A DNA stretch of 64,000 bases from SpSt-333 sp964371615 (GTDB taxonomy: Bacteria; Bacteroidota; Ignavibacteria; UBA10030; UBA8401): the NCBI GenBank assembly GCA_964371615.1, contig CAYJMS010000002.1, positions 186,001-250,000 of the forward strand. Reading direction: 5' to 3'. The notes beneath the pieces were generated by a model, which was given only the letters and a program-made list of their open reading frames with translations, was not told the DNA's origin and did no database searches. Below are positions 26,013-35,109 of the stretch, in pieces. Numbering within the stretch: position 1 is the first letter of the stretch; each line of letters starts with the position of its first letter. Both the position numbers and the translations under genes were made by a program.

Positions 26013-27002
26013 TTACAGGCTATTTTTGAGAGATAATTCGAGTATCTCCTGATTATGCAGCGAGCTTTCGGAGCTGATCAATGGATTGAGATTCTTCACT
26101 ATGCAGTCGGAAAAATGCGAGATCTCAAGTTCGTACAGATCCGGAATCAGAAATTCTTCCTGCGCGACGCTTTCCATCCTTCCCTCTTTACCCATCTTCA
26201 ATTCCAGCGAGGCGGTGACATTGCTTGGAGTGAAATTCTGTGCCGAAACGGAACCGGCGGTGCCGATGCATTCGATAAACGTCTGACGATACGGCGCTTC
26301 AAAAGATGTATAGACCGTGGCGATTGTCCCTTTTGTGAATCTCATAGATACAATATTCGACTGCTCAACGATATTCTCATCCCCGCCGGTTCTCATGACG
26401 CTGTGCGCGCCCGTCACCGTATCATCCAGCACAAAACGGAGCGCGTCGATGCAGTGAATCGCAATATCGAACAGCGGACCTCCGCCGGCAACTTTTTTAT
26501 CCCACAGCCAAGCACGCTGCGAATTCGACGCGTCGTAAATAAATTCCGACCGGGCGAACGTGATTTCACCGATCGTTCCTGACCGGATGATTTCTTTCAT
26601 ACGCCGCAGCATCGGCGAAAACCGGAGCATATGGCCGACCATGAACTTGACGCCGTTGCGGGCGCAGTGTTCAATCATCTCCTCCGCCTCCTTCAGATCC
26701 ATCGCCATCGGCTTTTCGACGATCACATGTTTTTTTGCCGCCGCTGCCGCCAGCGTTTCGGGATGATGGCGTGAATTCGCGGAGACGATGAAGACGGCAT
26801 CGACCTGCGGCGATGCGACGAGTTCCTCTGCCGAAGTGAAATAGAGCGGAATGCCGTGTTCCTGCGCTTTCCATTTTGCCATGTCCGGCGATCGTTTTTG
26901 TATCGCCGTCAATTCCGAGTTATGCGATTTTCGTATCGCCGGCATGATTGCCTTTTCGGCAAACGCGCCGAATCCGATGATACCATATCTGATTTTTTTC
27001 AT
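26013..27002 (-). CDS. Gfo/Idh/MocA-family oxidoreductase
   Basis: A 329-residue NAD(P)-dependent dehydrogenase. Rossmann start IRYGIIGFGAFAEKA, then VDAVFIVSANSRHHPETLAAAAAKKHVIVEKPMA with the conserved EKP at 96-98, and the second domain with AGGGPLFDIAIHCIDALRFVL containing the Asp-x(3)-His pair used in catalysis. Such enzymes oxidise or epimerise sugars, inositols or related compounds; the substrate cannot be told. It is a single gene with an intrinsic terminator-like hairpin upstream that closes the cytochrome unit. Confidence 0.88.
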   Translation of the reverse strand: MKKIRYGIIGFGAFAEKAIMPAIRKSHNSELTAIQKRSPDMAKWKAQEHGIPLYFTSAEELVASPQVDAVFIVSANSRHHPETLAAAAAKKHVIVEKPMAMDLKEAEEMIEHCARNGVKFMVGHMLRFSPMLRRMKEIIRSGTIGEITFARSEFIYDASNSQRAWLWDKKVAGGGPLFDIAIHCIDALRFVLDDTVTGAHSVMRTGGDENIVEQSNIVSMRFTKGTIATVYTSFEAPYRQTFIECIGTAGSVSAQNFTPSNVTASLELKMGKEGRMESVAQEEFLIPDLYELEISHFSDCIVKNLNPLISSESSLHNQEILELSLKNSL

Positions 27003-27051
27003 GGAAAATTTCCGAAGGAGGTTCGAGGGACTGAATTATCCGAATATCAAT

Positions 27052-27083
27052 AAAAAAGCAAGGCATTGCAAGCCTTGCTTTGT
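27052..27083 (-). terminator. intrinsic terminator (minus strand)
   Basis: A perfect 10-pair stem AAAGCAAGGC/GCCTTGCTTT with a 7-base loop. On the minus strand it is followed by a T run (TTTTTTA). It stands downstream of the cytochrome gene and upstream of the Gfo gene. Confidence 0.75.
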
Positions 27084-27100
27084 GGGATCATTGTAGAACC

Positions 27101-27367
27101 CATCTCAAAATAAATTGTCACCCCGATCGCTTGCCTGTCGGCTGGCTGGTAGACTCCCAAGGGGATGCATTCGGCAGAGGGATTACCCAACGCTCACATG
27201 GCTCGACGCAGTATATCCGCCGAAGGCGGACTCGCCATGGCATCGCACTTTTTGTCACACCGAGCGAAGACGAGGTGTGACAATTTATGAAAGAACATGC
27301 CTCGGCTCCCTGCCCGTCCGGCAGACAGGCGCTCGGCATGACATTGATATGATATTTTTGAGATAGT
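27101..27367. repeat. MITE-like element 1
   Basis: About 267 bases with imperfect ends: CATCTCAAAATAAATTGTCA at the left and, in reverse complement, CTATCTCAAAAATATCAT at the right. Inside is a perfect 10-pair stem TTGTCACACC/GGTGTGACAA (27252-27283), a TCCGCC-GAA-GGCGGA hairpin (about 27219-27233) and a CTCGGCATGACA end. It carries no gene. It shares its end sequence and GTCATGCCGAG words with 30936-31087. Confidence 0.65.
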
Positions 27368-27383
27368 ATCATATAAAAATGGA

Positions 27384-28370
27384 TCATTTCACCGCGGTAA
27401 ATTTCTCCACTTTATTTGAGACCGGCGGGACCGTTTTCAAAAAGCGGAAGATGGCTTTCAAATCGCCGTCCTTCATTCCCGCATACAGCAACCACGGCAT
27501 GGCGGTATTGAACTCCCCTTTCTTCACATCCTTTGAATGCCATGACGAATCACGATAGGCTGTGAACCGTCCGAGGAAGACATCTTCCGTCCAGAGTCCG
27601 ATACCAGTTTCATGATCCTGCGTAATGTTTGCCGAACGAACGATATCGCCGGTCAACGGGGAACGGAATTCAAATCCGCCCGCAAGATGTTTGCCGGGAA
27701 TCGGCGTCCCTTTTTCCATCGGCGTATGGCAGTCGCCGCAGCCGGAGATGGTAAACATATATTCGCCGTACGTCAACGTGTCGGCAGGATCGGGCCGTTC
27801 CATCGGCGTCGCTTCCTTGGGAATCGTCTTCACGATCAGGTTCAATGGAAAATTCAGCACCGCCGCGGGATAGACTCCTTCTTTCGGCGTCAGCGTGCGG
27901 ATGTAGGCGATGATCGCTTTGACGTCGTCCGGATCCATTTTTCCGTACGCCTGATACGGCATCATCGGAAATAATGCACGTCCATCTTTCGTAACGCCGG
28001 TGGTGATCAACCGGTAGAGTTCTCCGTCGGAATAATTCTTCAGGTATGTGGGAGTGATGTTTTGGGCATACAACACTCCCGGCATTCCGGCGGTTTCTTC
28101 GTCGAATTTTTCTCCCCCCTGTCCCTCCGTGCCGCTCTTCACCGGACCGGCAAATTTCGACCAATCTCGTGACGAGTGGCAATCAATACAACCGGCAACG
28201 TGATGCGCAAGATACTTGCCGTGTTCCAGCATTTCGGGAGTCGCCTGGACGGTCAGATCCTGCGGAGGGCCGACATCGGGAAACGCCGTCGTCAGATATA
28301 CCACACCGAGAATCACCACCGCAGCAATGCCGCCGACGATGATACCGGCGATTTTAATACTTTTTTTCAT
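27384..28370 (-). CDS. membrane-anchored diheme cytochrome c
   Basis: A 328-residue c-type cytochrome. An N-terminal membrane helix (about 5-28) anchors it on the periplasmic side. Two heme sites are visible: CIDCH (61-65) and CGDCH (211-215), each in a cytochrome c domain with nearby Met-rich loops (LFPMMPYQAYGKM) that can give axial ligands. It resembles the cytochrome subunits that pass electrons from periplasmic dehydrogenases. Start chosen at MKKSIK because a strong AAGGAGGTAGG lies directly upstream. No partner oxidase is in the window. Confidence 0.9.
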   Translation of the reverse strand: MKKSIKIAGIIVGGIAAVVILGVVYLTTAFPDVGPPQDLTVQATPEMLEHGKYLAHHVAGCIDCHSSRDWSKFAGPVKSGTEGQGGEKFDEETAGMPGVLYAQNITPTYLKNYSDGELYRLITTGVTKDGRALFPMMPYQAYGKMDPDDVKAIIAYIRTLTPKEGVYPAAVLNFPLNLIVKTIPKEATPMERPDPADTLTYGEYMFTISGCGDCHTPMEKGTPIPGKHLAGGFEFRSPLTGDIVRSANITQDHETGIGLWTEDVFLGRFTAYRDSSWHSKDVKKGEFNTAMPWLLYAGMKDGDLKAIFRFLKTVPPVSNKVEKFTAVK

Positions 28371-28403
28371 CCTACCTCCTTTATGTATTGGTGAAAGCAC
28401 TCT

Positions 28404-28431
28404 AAAATAAAAATATTCTCTTGATTGTCAA
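28404..28431 (-). promoter_or_regulatory. sigma-70-like promoter for cytochrome gene
   Basis: TTGACA (28431-28426 on the minus strand), 16 bases, then TATTTT (28409-28404). Transcription would start near 28397, giving a leader of about 27 bases that contains the AAGGAGG site. It lies in the gap between divergent genes. Confidence 0.5.
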
Positions 28432-28455
28432 ACCATTTGAGAGGTATCTTACAGC

Positions 28456-29841
28456 ATGAGGATATCGTTCTACATACTCAAAGCGCACATCGCTCCGTTC
28501 TTCGGTTCGTTCTTTATCCTGATGTTTTTGTTCGTGCTTCAATTCATTATGAAGTTCATGGATCAGCTGGTGGGCAAAGGATTAAGCGGTGCCGTGATCG
28601 CCGAATTGATGCTGCTTAATCTCGCATGGATGGTGGTGCTGGCGGTACCGATGGCCGTCCTGGTGGCAACGCTGATGGCATTCGGCGGCATGGCCTCCTC
28701 CAACGAAGTCATCGCCATGAAGGCGGGGGGTGTGAGCCTTTTTCGGATGATGTTTCCGGTGATCGTCGTTGCAACGCTCGTGACATACGCCATGATCGAG
28801 TTCAACAATACGGTCCTCCCCGAAGCAAATCACCGCTCCAAAACATTGACGATCGATATCCGCAGAAAAAAACCGACGCTGACGCTGATACCGGGATTGT
28901 TCAATCAGGACATGCCCGGATACAGTATGCTGGTGCGAAAGACATTTGAATCATCCAATAATATCGAAGGAGTGACGATCTACGACCACTCCGATCCGAA
29001 CAAGAATACCGTCATTACGGCGAAGCATGGTTCACTCTCCTTCTCCGGGGATTATCAAAAACTGATCATGGATCTGTACGACGGCGAAATTCATGAAGTG
29101 GACCATACAAAACCAAACCTGTACCGGATCGTCAAATTCGAACGGCAACGTCTCACCACCCGTGCGGAAGGATTTGATTTTGAACGGTCGGCGGTCAATG
29201 CGTTTACCCGCGGCGATCGCGAACTAAGTTCCGGTGAAATGCGCTATATGGTGGACAGCCTCACTGCCATTACCGACGGCATCCGGCAGCGGATCGACGA
29301 GTATACGGCGGGGCTGCAGGATAAATTGTTTACCGGGACGATTCCGGACGACGCGCCGCAAAAAGGATTCTGGAGGAATGTGGAACAATACACCTCCATG
29401 AGCAGCCAGATGATGTTCTATCGGAACAATATCGAGTCGGAAATCTCCAACATGACGTATCAGAACAAACAAATCCGCGAATACCTTGTGGAGATTCATA
29501 AAAAGTATTCCATTCCGTTCGCCTGTTTTGTCTTCATTCTTGTCGGCGCACCGCTGGGAGTGATGGCAAAGCGAGGGGGATTCGGCATCGCGGCGTCATT
29601 GAGTCTCGGTTTCTTCCTGGTCTACTGGTCGTCGCTGATCGGCGGGGAAAAACTCGCCGACCGGCAAATCATTGAACCATGGCTCGGCATGTGGTTTGCC
29701 AATATGCTCATCGGCGTGCTGGGATTGTACCTGACATACAGAATCGGCAAGGAGAATATAGAGATCAACTTCACCGGATGGAAACAAATGCTTCCGTACA
29801 AGGTCCGGAAGTTCCTGTTCTCCGAGGAGAACCCGTCGTGA
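28456..29841 (+). CDS. lptF: LptF/LptG-family permease (upstream copy)
   Basis: A 461-residue inner-membrane protein of the YjgP/YjgQ family. With LptG and the LptB ATPase it extracts lipopolysaccharide and pushes it toward the outer membrane. Three helices at the N-terminus (about 10-120, with MASSNEVIAMKAGGVSLFRMM) and three at the C-terminus (about 345-440, SIPFACFVFILVGAPLGVMAKRGGFGIA) flank a periplasmic jellyroll (130-330). It is longer than most LptF because of an insertion near 230-330. The stop overlaps the lptG start by four bases. Confidence 0.88.
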   Translation: MRISFYILKAHIAPFFGSFFILMFLFVLQFIMKFMDQLVGKGLSGAVIAELMLLNLAWMVVLAVPMAVLVATLMAFGGMASSNEVIAMKAGGVSLFRMMFPVIVVATLVTYAMIEFNNTVLPEANHRSKTLTIDIRRKKPTLTLIPGLFNQDMPGYSMLVRKTFESSNNIEGVTIYDHSDPNKNTVITAKHGSLSFSGDYQKLIMDLYDGEIHEVDHTKPNLYRIVKFERQRLTTRAEGFDFERSAVNAFTRGDRELSSGEMRYMVDSLTAITDGIRQRIDEYTAGLQDKLFTGTIPDDAPQKGFWRNVEQYTSMSSQMMFYRNNIESEISNMTYQNKQIREYLVEIHKKYSIPFACFVFILVGAPLGVMAKRGGFGIAASLSLGFFLVYWSSLIGGEKLADRQIIEPWLGMWFANMLIGVLGLYLTYRIGKENIEINFTGWKQMLPYKVRKFLFSEENPS

Positions 29842-30923
29842 AAATACTCGACCGGTACATCTTAAAACAGTTTATTCTTACGACCATATTCGGATTGTTC
29901 GCCTTCACGGCAATCTTTGTCATTATCGACGCAATGGAAAATCTCGACGACTTCATCGATAACAACGTCGAGAATATCATCATCGTGCAGTATTATATCG
30001 CTTTTATACCGGAAATCGTGAAACTGATGACCCCGGTAGCGATACTCCTATCCAGCCTCTTCACGACGGGGAAATTATCATCCAATAATGAATTGACCGC
30101 AATGAAAGCGGGAGGCATGAGCATATACCGGTATATGACCCCGCTGATGATCGTTGCCCTGTTGGTGAGCGTGGTCTCAGTCTATTTTAACGGATGGGTG
30201 GTGCCGTATGCGAACCAGCACAAATTCGGCATCGAACGGAACTATCTCCGGAAAGGGCTCGGCAGCATCGCCCGAACGAATATCTACCTGCAGGACGGAC
30301 CGCAGAAAATCGTTTATATCTCTTTCTTTGAAGGCCAGTCGAACATCGGTACGCGTCCTTCCATACAGGAATTCAGCGATACCAGTCTCATCACCGTAGT
30401 GCAGCGGTGGGATGCGGTGCAGATCAATTGGGACAGCACATCGAACCACTGGATAATGAAAAACGGAAGGCACAGAATTCTTCGCGCCGACGGCGAACAG
30501 ATTATTCCGTTCAAAGAACTGGTCATGACACATCTGACGTTCTCTCCCAAAGACTTGATCAAGAAAGTGGAGAAACCGGCGGAGATGAATTACGACGAAC
30601 TGTATGCATTTATCGAGAGACAGAAACAGAGCGGCAACGATGTTGCGCGGTGGCTGGTGGATTATTACGCCAAGGTGGCATTCCCGTTTGCCAGTTTTAT
30701 TGTTGTGCTGTTCGGCGTCCCCTTTTCATTCGGCAAGAGACGGAGCGGACTGGCGCTGCAATTCGGAATTTCCGTGGCGATCTGTTTTGTGTATCTGGCG
30801 TTTATGAAAATCAGCGAGGTGTTCGGATACAACGGCGATCTGAATCCGCTGCTGACCGCATGGCTGGCAAACATCATCTTCTTTACCGGCGGAGTGGTGA
30901 ATATATTGCGGGTTGAAAAATAA
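29838..30923 (+). CDS. lptG: LptF/LptG-family permease (downstream copy)
   Basis: A 361-residue partner of the preceding protein, with the same design: start MKILDRYILKQF, membrane helices about 12-33, 50-78 and 97-118, conserved SSNNELTAMKAGGMSIYRYM, a periplasmic jellyroll, and a final three-helix bundle (PFASFIVVLFGVPFSFGKRRSGLALQFG). The frame is open from 29679 but the first part lies inside lptF. The GTG at 29838 overlaps the lptF stop (GTGA) and gives the canonical N-terminus. The order of names F and G follows gene order only. Confidence 0.88.
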   Translation: MKILDRYILKQFILTTIFGLFAFTAIFVIIDAMENLDDFIDNNVENIIIVQYYIAFIPEIVKLMTPVAILLSSLFTTGKLSSNNELTAMKAGGMSIYRYMTPLMIVALLVSVVSVYFNGWVVPYANQHKFGIERNYLRKGLGSIARTNIYLQDGPQKIVYISFFEGQSNIGTRPSIQEFSDTSLITVVQRWDAVQINWDSTSNHWIMKNGRHRILRADGEQIIPFKELVMTHLTFSPKDLIKKVEKPAEMNYDELYAFIERQKQSGNDVARWLVDYYAKVAFPFASFIVVLFGVPFSFGKRRSGLALQFGISVAICFVYLAFMKISEVFGYNGDLNPLLTAWLANIIFFTGGVVNILRVEK

Positions 30924-30935
30924 ATTTATAGATAC

Positions 30936-31087
30936 GGTTTCAAAAACACCTCATTATTGTCATGCCGAGTCCACCTTCGGTGGATAAACTGCGTCGATCT
31001 ACGATCCCGTAGGGAGGCATGATTCGTTATGAATCGTCACCCCTCGGCTCCGCTCGGGGTGACAAATTTTCATTTTTGAGACCACTT
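30936..31087. repeat. MITE-like element 2 between convergent genes
   Basis: About 150 bases with ends GGTTTCAAAAA and, in reverse complement, GGTCTCAAAAA. Internal arms are TTGTCATGCCGAG near the left and GTCACCCC/GGGGTGAC (about 31038-31062) near the right, plus CCACC-TTC-GGTGG. It separates the convergent lptG and DUF5683-like genes and could terminate both transcripts. Confidence 0.65.
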
Positions 31088-31091
31088 CTAG

Positions 31092-31970
31092 TTATAAGCC
31101 TACGCTGATCCTCAGTTCGGACATCAATCGTTTCCCTTCCGCTGCATCGACCTGCTTCACTCCGACGGAAGCAGAGATTTCGCGGTTGTACGCAAACGTC
31201 GAAAGGTACCCGTCCACGGCGCTGACGATGTGATTGATCACCAGTGCGCTTGCCGCAAAACTTGCCGCGTAGTAATAATCGTTCGCTTTCCCCCGCTCCG
31301 CTGCATAGTCCTTCAATTGCTGCGGCACAAGCGCATCCACAATTCCATGATCGGAAACCGGCACTCCGTTGTTCTGCGGATAGGTGTCCCAGCCGTATTT
31401 GAACTGATGATATTTTCCGATCAACTCAAAATATTGTTGTTCGCCGTACGGCGGCAATGTATGGGAAATGCCGGACTGGTGCGGTCCCCGTTCCCATTCG
31501 TTGATCTTGCTGAAATCCTTTGAATTGACAATCGCGTCATAATCCGCCTGCGTAAACGAGATATTCGGACCGTAATCCGTCACGCCGTGAGTGTTGATCC
31601 AGTACGCATAGCGCAAGGGACTCCAATGCAGATCGGCATACTGTTGGTATTCGCGCGTCTTATCGTCCCCTTTTTTATCATTCACAATCGCATAGACAAT
31701 CAGCGCCGCTTCCGCAGCAATAAAGATTGCCGCTTTGGTGTATCGCTCGGAACGGAACTGTCCCGCACCGGGAATAGCCAGTGAAAAAAGTGCATTGATA
31801 GCCGGTGTTTGCGTGCGGGAATCAACACTATACGATACATCCTGCTGGAACATGGATGAAACAGAATTGCCGAGTGCAAAATCCCATTCACTTCGCCCGG
31901 TCACTGTACTGTCCGCTGCCGATGCCGCCGCGGCACAGAAAGAGAGAAGGAGCATTACTTTACTGTACAT
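31092..31970 (-). CDS. DUF5683-like membrane protein
   Basis: A 292-residue envelope protein. Signal peptide about 1-18 (AAAASAAD). Near residues 58-95 is SLAIPGAGQFRSERYTKAAIFIAAEAALIVYAI, the hairpin characteristic of DUF5683-type proteins, with one or two membrane segments. A second hydrophobic helix lies near 235-260 (YAASFAASALVINHIVSAVDGYL). Function unknown. It overlaps the end of the HExxH gene by 11 bases and is thus the last gene of the porU-led cluster. Confidence 0.72.
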   Translation of the reverse strand: MYSKVMLLLSFCAAAASAADSTVTGRSEWDFALGNSVSSMFQQDVSYSVDSRTQTPAINALFSLAIPGAGQFRSERYTKAAIFIAAEAALIVYAIVNDKKGDDKTREYQQYADLHWSPLRYAYWINTHGVTDYGPNISFTQADYDAIVNSKDFSKINEWERGPHQSGISHTLPPYGEQQYFELIGKYHQFKYGWDTYPQNNGVPVSDHGIVDALVPQQLKDYAAERGKANDYYYAASFAASALVINHIVSAVDGYLSTFAYNREISASVGVKQVDAAEGKRLMSELRISVGL

Positions 31971-34900
31971 TGGGATCCCTTAACATTCGTTGGAGATCGT
32001 TACTGAAATCGAAACCGAAGAGAATGCCGAAATAGAACCGCCATTCTTTTCCGTACGGCACGGTGGCGCTGTTCTTCGTTAAAGTAAAAGCATCGAGCCC
32101 GTACGTGCCGTTAAAGAAGATACGAGTCGGGTATGCATACCAGGAAAACGCTTCCAGACGGATTTCAAATCCGACGTCTCTTTTAAAATCCCTGATCGCC
32201 GGCGTTCCGGTCCATGCATTGCCAAAATCCGCATGAAATTCTCCATATAACCGGTCGAAATAAAATTGAAACACACGGATATCGATATTCTCCCAGACCG
32301 GAAACCGGTACGCCGCATTGAGTGTTGCAATCTCGTTACCGCCGATCGAATAGAACGGATATCCCTTCATTCCGACCAAACCGCCGGCGTAGAAATCGAA
32401 GAAATCAGGGACCGGCGGACCGAAGATTGTTCCGCCCCGCAGCGTGAACGAGAGCGTATGCGTCCATGCAGGCAATTGAATATGTTCCGTATGCCGTACT
32501 TCCAGACGATGGAAATAAAACGGATCCAATTTCGGAAGCAGTCCCGTCTCCGTCGCAATATATTCGCCGGAGGCGTTGAACTTGTTCATATCGTAATCGT
32601 ACCGAAATGCAAAGACCCTTCCGGTCGGATTAATCTCACGCACCCGCGACGGCACGATGCCGTCGATGCGCCATTGCAGCGAGAGATTGGTGCCGGTAAA
32701 GTACGATTCGCTCGAACCGGGAACATTGATCGGCGGATTGGTCGCATCCCCCGGAATAACAAATGAGCCGATATCGGTGGAATAACGGCTGAGTGTAACA
32801 CCGAGCGTCAACAGATCGATTTCGCTGAACAAATGACTCTTGATGAACAGATCGAACTCCAGCAGCGAGTACGTGACATCCAGCGTATATTTACTGAGTC
32901 CAAGTTCCAGATCGCCGGTACTTTTACGCGTGATGTTGTACAATTCCAATGAGAATGTCGGATGCCAGCCCATTTGATGGAATCCGAGCACACGGTCCCG
33001 GTAATCGAAGATCAAAAAGAGATCCCGTTCGAGAATGTGATTGATCGCCGCCCCGCCGAACATGCTGTACTTTTCGATCACATCCGACGAGAAGAAATAG
33101 AATCCCGGCTTCAGGAAGTCGAGTCCCGCACTTTTAATGTTGTAATTGTCGATGCGGAGAAACGGAATGACTGCGAGGGACGAAAATATATTCCGGTACG
33201 ACCGGCTCTCGCTGCCGAAGAGTTTTGTGTCATCGTATTTTCTCAACTGCATCCAATTGAACGGCTCCGTTGTCGTCGTGTCGGCATACTTTGCCAGAGC
33301 GGGACGACGAATCCGATCCGGTTCCAGATATCGGGGAGTGTAAAAGTCGAGCGGCGCCGGACTCCGGAGCAGATTGATCTTATAACCGGTGGATGTATAT
33401 GACGCGTACGCGATATCCCCGCTGTCCGACACCGACGGCATGAAAGCGCCGCCGACCACATTGGTCATCTGTTCCGCGATGCGGGACATCACGTTAAAAC
33501 GAAAGATGTTAAAGATGCCGTACACATCGCTCGAAAAATAGATATGCAGTCCGTCTTCGCTGTAAAACGGATTCCGTTCATCCGCTTCGGTTTCCAGGAC
33601 AAACCAGTGACGTCCGGATTCCACATCCACAACAGCAATATCCTGTCCGTCTTTTTCGGAGTATCCGAAAGTAATCGTCCTTCCGTAGGGAGACCATTTG
33701 GGCAGAAACACCTGTTCGCCGTTCGCGAACATCGTCACCTGACGGATCTCTTTCCCGAGCGTATCCGAAACGGCGATGTTCATCGTTCCGTCGTGCGAGA
33801 CCGTAAAACAGAGCCGTTTTCCGTCGAGCGAAACGGAAGGATTCTGTGCGCGCGCTCCGTAGGTTAACCGCGTCTCTTCCTTCGTTGCGACATCAACCAC
33901 ATACAGATCGGAAAGTTGAGAGCCGTAGGGATTATAATGCGTGATCTTGGAGTAATATATTTTTGATCCGTCGGGCGACCATGCTACTGTCGATTTGACT
34001 CCGTCGATGATCATCATTTCCGTTTGGGATTCCCGATCGTAAACGTAGAGAGACGACAGGCCGAAATAGTCCGCTTGTTTATTCGAGACATAGGCGATTT
34101 TTTTTCCGTCCGGCGAGAATGCGGGATGGAAATTCCCGAATCCTACCTCTGCGATCGGCTCCCCTTCCACCCTGTTTTCCAGTATCGGCGCAACGCGGCG
34201 CGTATAGTCCGCCGTCACTGTATCCTTCCATTCCTGATACAATTCCTTGCCGTCTTTGCCGATGCTCATCTCGATCGCCTTGTCGATCGTCACCATCTCT
34301 ACGCGGGAAAGATTTTTTGCAATCGACGGAATTGCGTCGGGTCCGTACGTTTCCGAAATATATTTTGTCAGGGCAAATCCGGCGTTGTAGGCGGATTCAT
34401 TCCCGAGCGACGTTTTGCCGAAATGACTCATCTCATTCCACGACAGCATCCGTCCGTCCAGCGCATACATGCGAAGAATCATGTCGCGGTGCGAATCCCA
34501 GAAATCGTAACTCAGTTCCGGACGGTTGTACTGCGACACCCCTTCCGCAAACCAGCTCGGGATAATGAAACCGGAAATGGGATACGAGACCACGGAATTC
34601 GGATAACCGTACAGCACATCCTGCCGGCGTTCTTCTTCATAGTTCAGCCATTGCAGATACATGCCGGGAAAACGCCTGCCGAACTTCATCGATGTCTGGA
34701 TCTGGACAATGTGGGTAAATTCGTGGGTGATGACGTTGCGCAGCCAGTTATGCGTACCGCGCAGATCAAAATCCAATGCGGGAGCCCAGATCTCTATCTT
34801 ATTGTCGTAAAAATACGCGGCGCCGTTGGAGTAGTCGTCATGGTCCTTAATGATAAAACTGACTTTATGATCCGGTTCGTGTTGGTACAATGTCGTGACC

Positions 34901-35109
34901 GGGCCGTATATATCCTCAGCGACGTTGGCAATGACACGGGCGGTCCGTTCCGCACCGTTGTGGAAATGGACAAAGAAATGTTCCGTCTCGAGAGTTTCCC
35001 ATGTCAGCTCGCCGTGGTTGTAATGATTTTCCTGAGCAGGCGCAGCGGAGATGCCGACAAGAAGCAGGCAGATGCCGAATGAGAAGAACCGGAAGATCGA
35101 TTGTCTCAT
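31960..35109 (-). CDS. HExxH metallopeptidase-like protein with WD40-like repeats and barrel-like C-terminus
   Basis: A 1049-residue exported protein. Signal peptide about 1-24 (SAAPAQ). Residues 25-280 form a gluzincin-like domain: HEFTH at 129-133 followed by WFAEGVSQY, which supplies the usual third ligand Glu. Residues ~330-620 contain PD40/TolB-type repeats (FSPDGKKIAYVS, WSPDGSKIYYS, WSPYGRTITFG). The last ~400 residues are strand-rich with alternating aromatic residues and end in GKEWRFYFGILFGFDF, like a surface-antigen outer membrane barrel. The ATG overlaps the M6-like stop by one base (TAATG). Confidence 0.82.
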   Translation of the reverse strand: MRQSIFRFFSFGICLLLVGISAAPAQENHYNHGELTWETLETEHFFVHFHNGAERTARVIANVAEDIYGPVTTLYQHEPDHKVSFIIKDHDDYSNGAAYFYDNKIEIWAPALDFDLRGTHNWLRNVITHEFTHIVQIQTSMKFGRRFPGMYLQWLNYEEERRQDVLYGYPNSVVSYPISGFIIPSWFAEGVSQYNRPELSYDFWDSHRDMILRMYALDGRMLSWNEMSHFGKTSLGNESAYNAGFALTKYISETYGPDAIPSIAKNLSRVEMVTIDKAIEMSIGKDGKELYQEWKDTVTADYTRRVAPILENRVEGEPIAEVGFGNFHPAFSPDGKKIAYVSNKQADYFGLSSLYVYDRESQTEMMIIDGVKSTVAWSPDGSKIYYSKITHYNPYGSQLSDLYVVDVATKEETRLTYGARAQNPSVSLDGKRLCFTVSHDGTMNIAVSDTLGKEIRQVTMFANGEQVFLPKWSPYGRTITFGYSEKDGQDIAVVDVESGRHWFVLETEADERNPFYSEDGLHIYFSSDVYGIFNIFRFNVMSRIAEQMTNVVGGAFMPSVSDSGDIAYASYTSTGYKINLLRSPAPLDFYTPRYLEPDRIRRPALAKYADTTTTEPFNWMQLRKYDDTKLFGSESRSYRNIFSSLAVIPFLRIDNYNIKSAGLDFLKPGFYFFSSDVIEKYSMFGGAAINHILERDLFLIFDYRDRVLGFHQMGWHPTFSLELYNITRKSTGDLELGLSKYTLDVTYSLLEFDLFIKSHLFSEIDLLTLGVTLSRYSTDIGSFVIPGDATNPPINVPGSSESYFTGTNLSLQWRIDGIVPSRVREINPTGRVFAFRYDYDMNKFNASGEYIATETGLLPKLDPFYFHRLEVRHTEHIQLPAWTHTLSFTLRGGTIFGPPVPDFFDFYAGGLVGMKGYPFYSIGGNEIATLNAAYRFPVWENIDIRVFQFYFDRLYGEFHADFGNAWTGTPAIRDFKRDVGFEIRLEAFSWYAYPTRIFFNGTYGLDAFTLTKNSATVPYGKEWRFYFGILFGFDFSNDLQRMLRDPNVQ

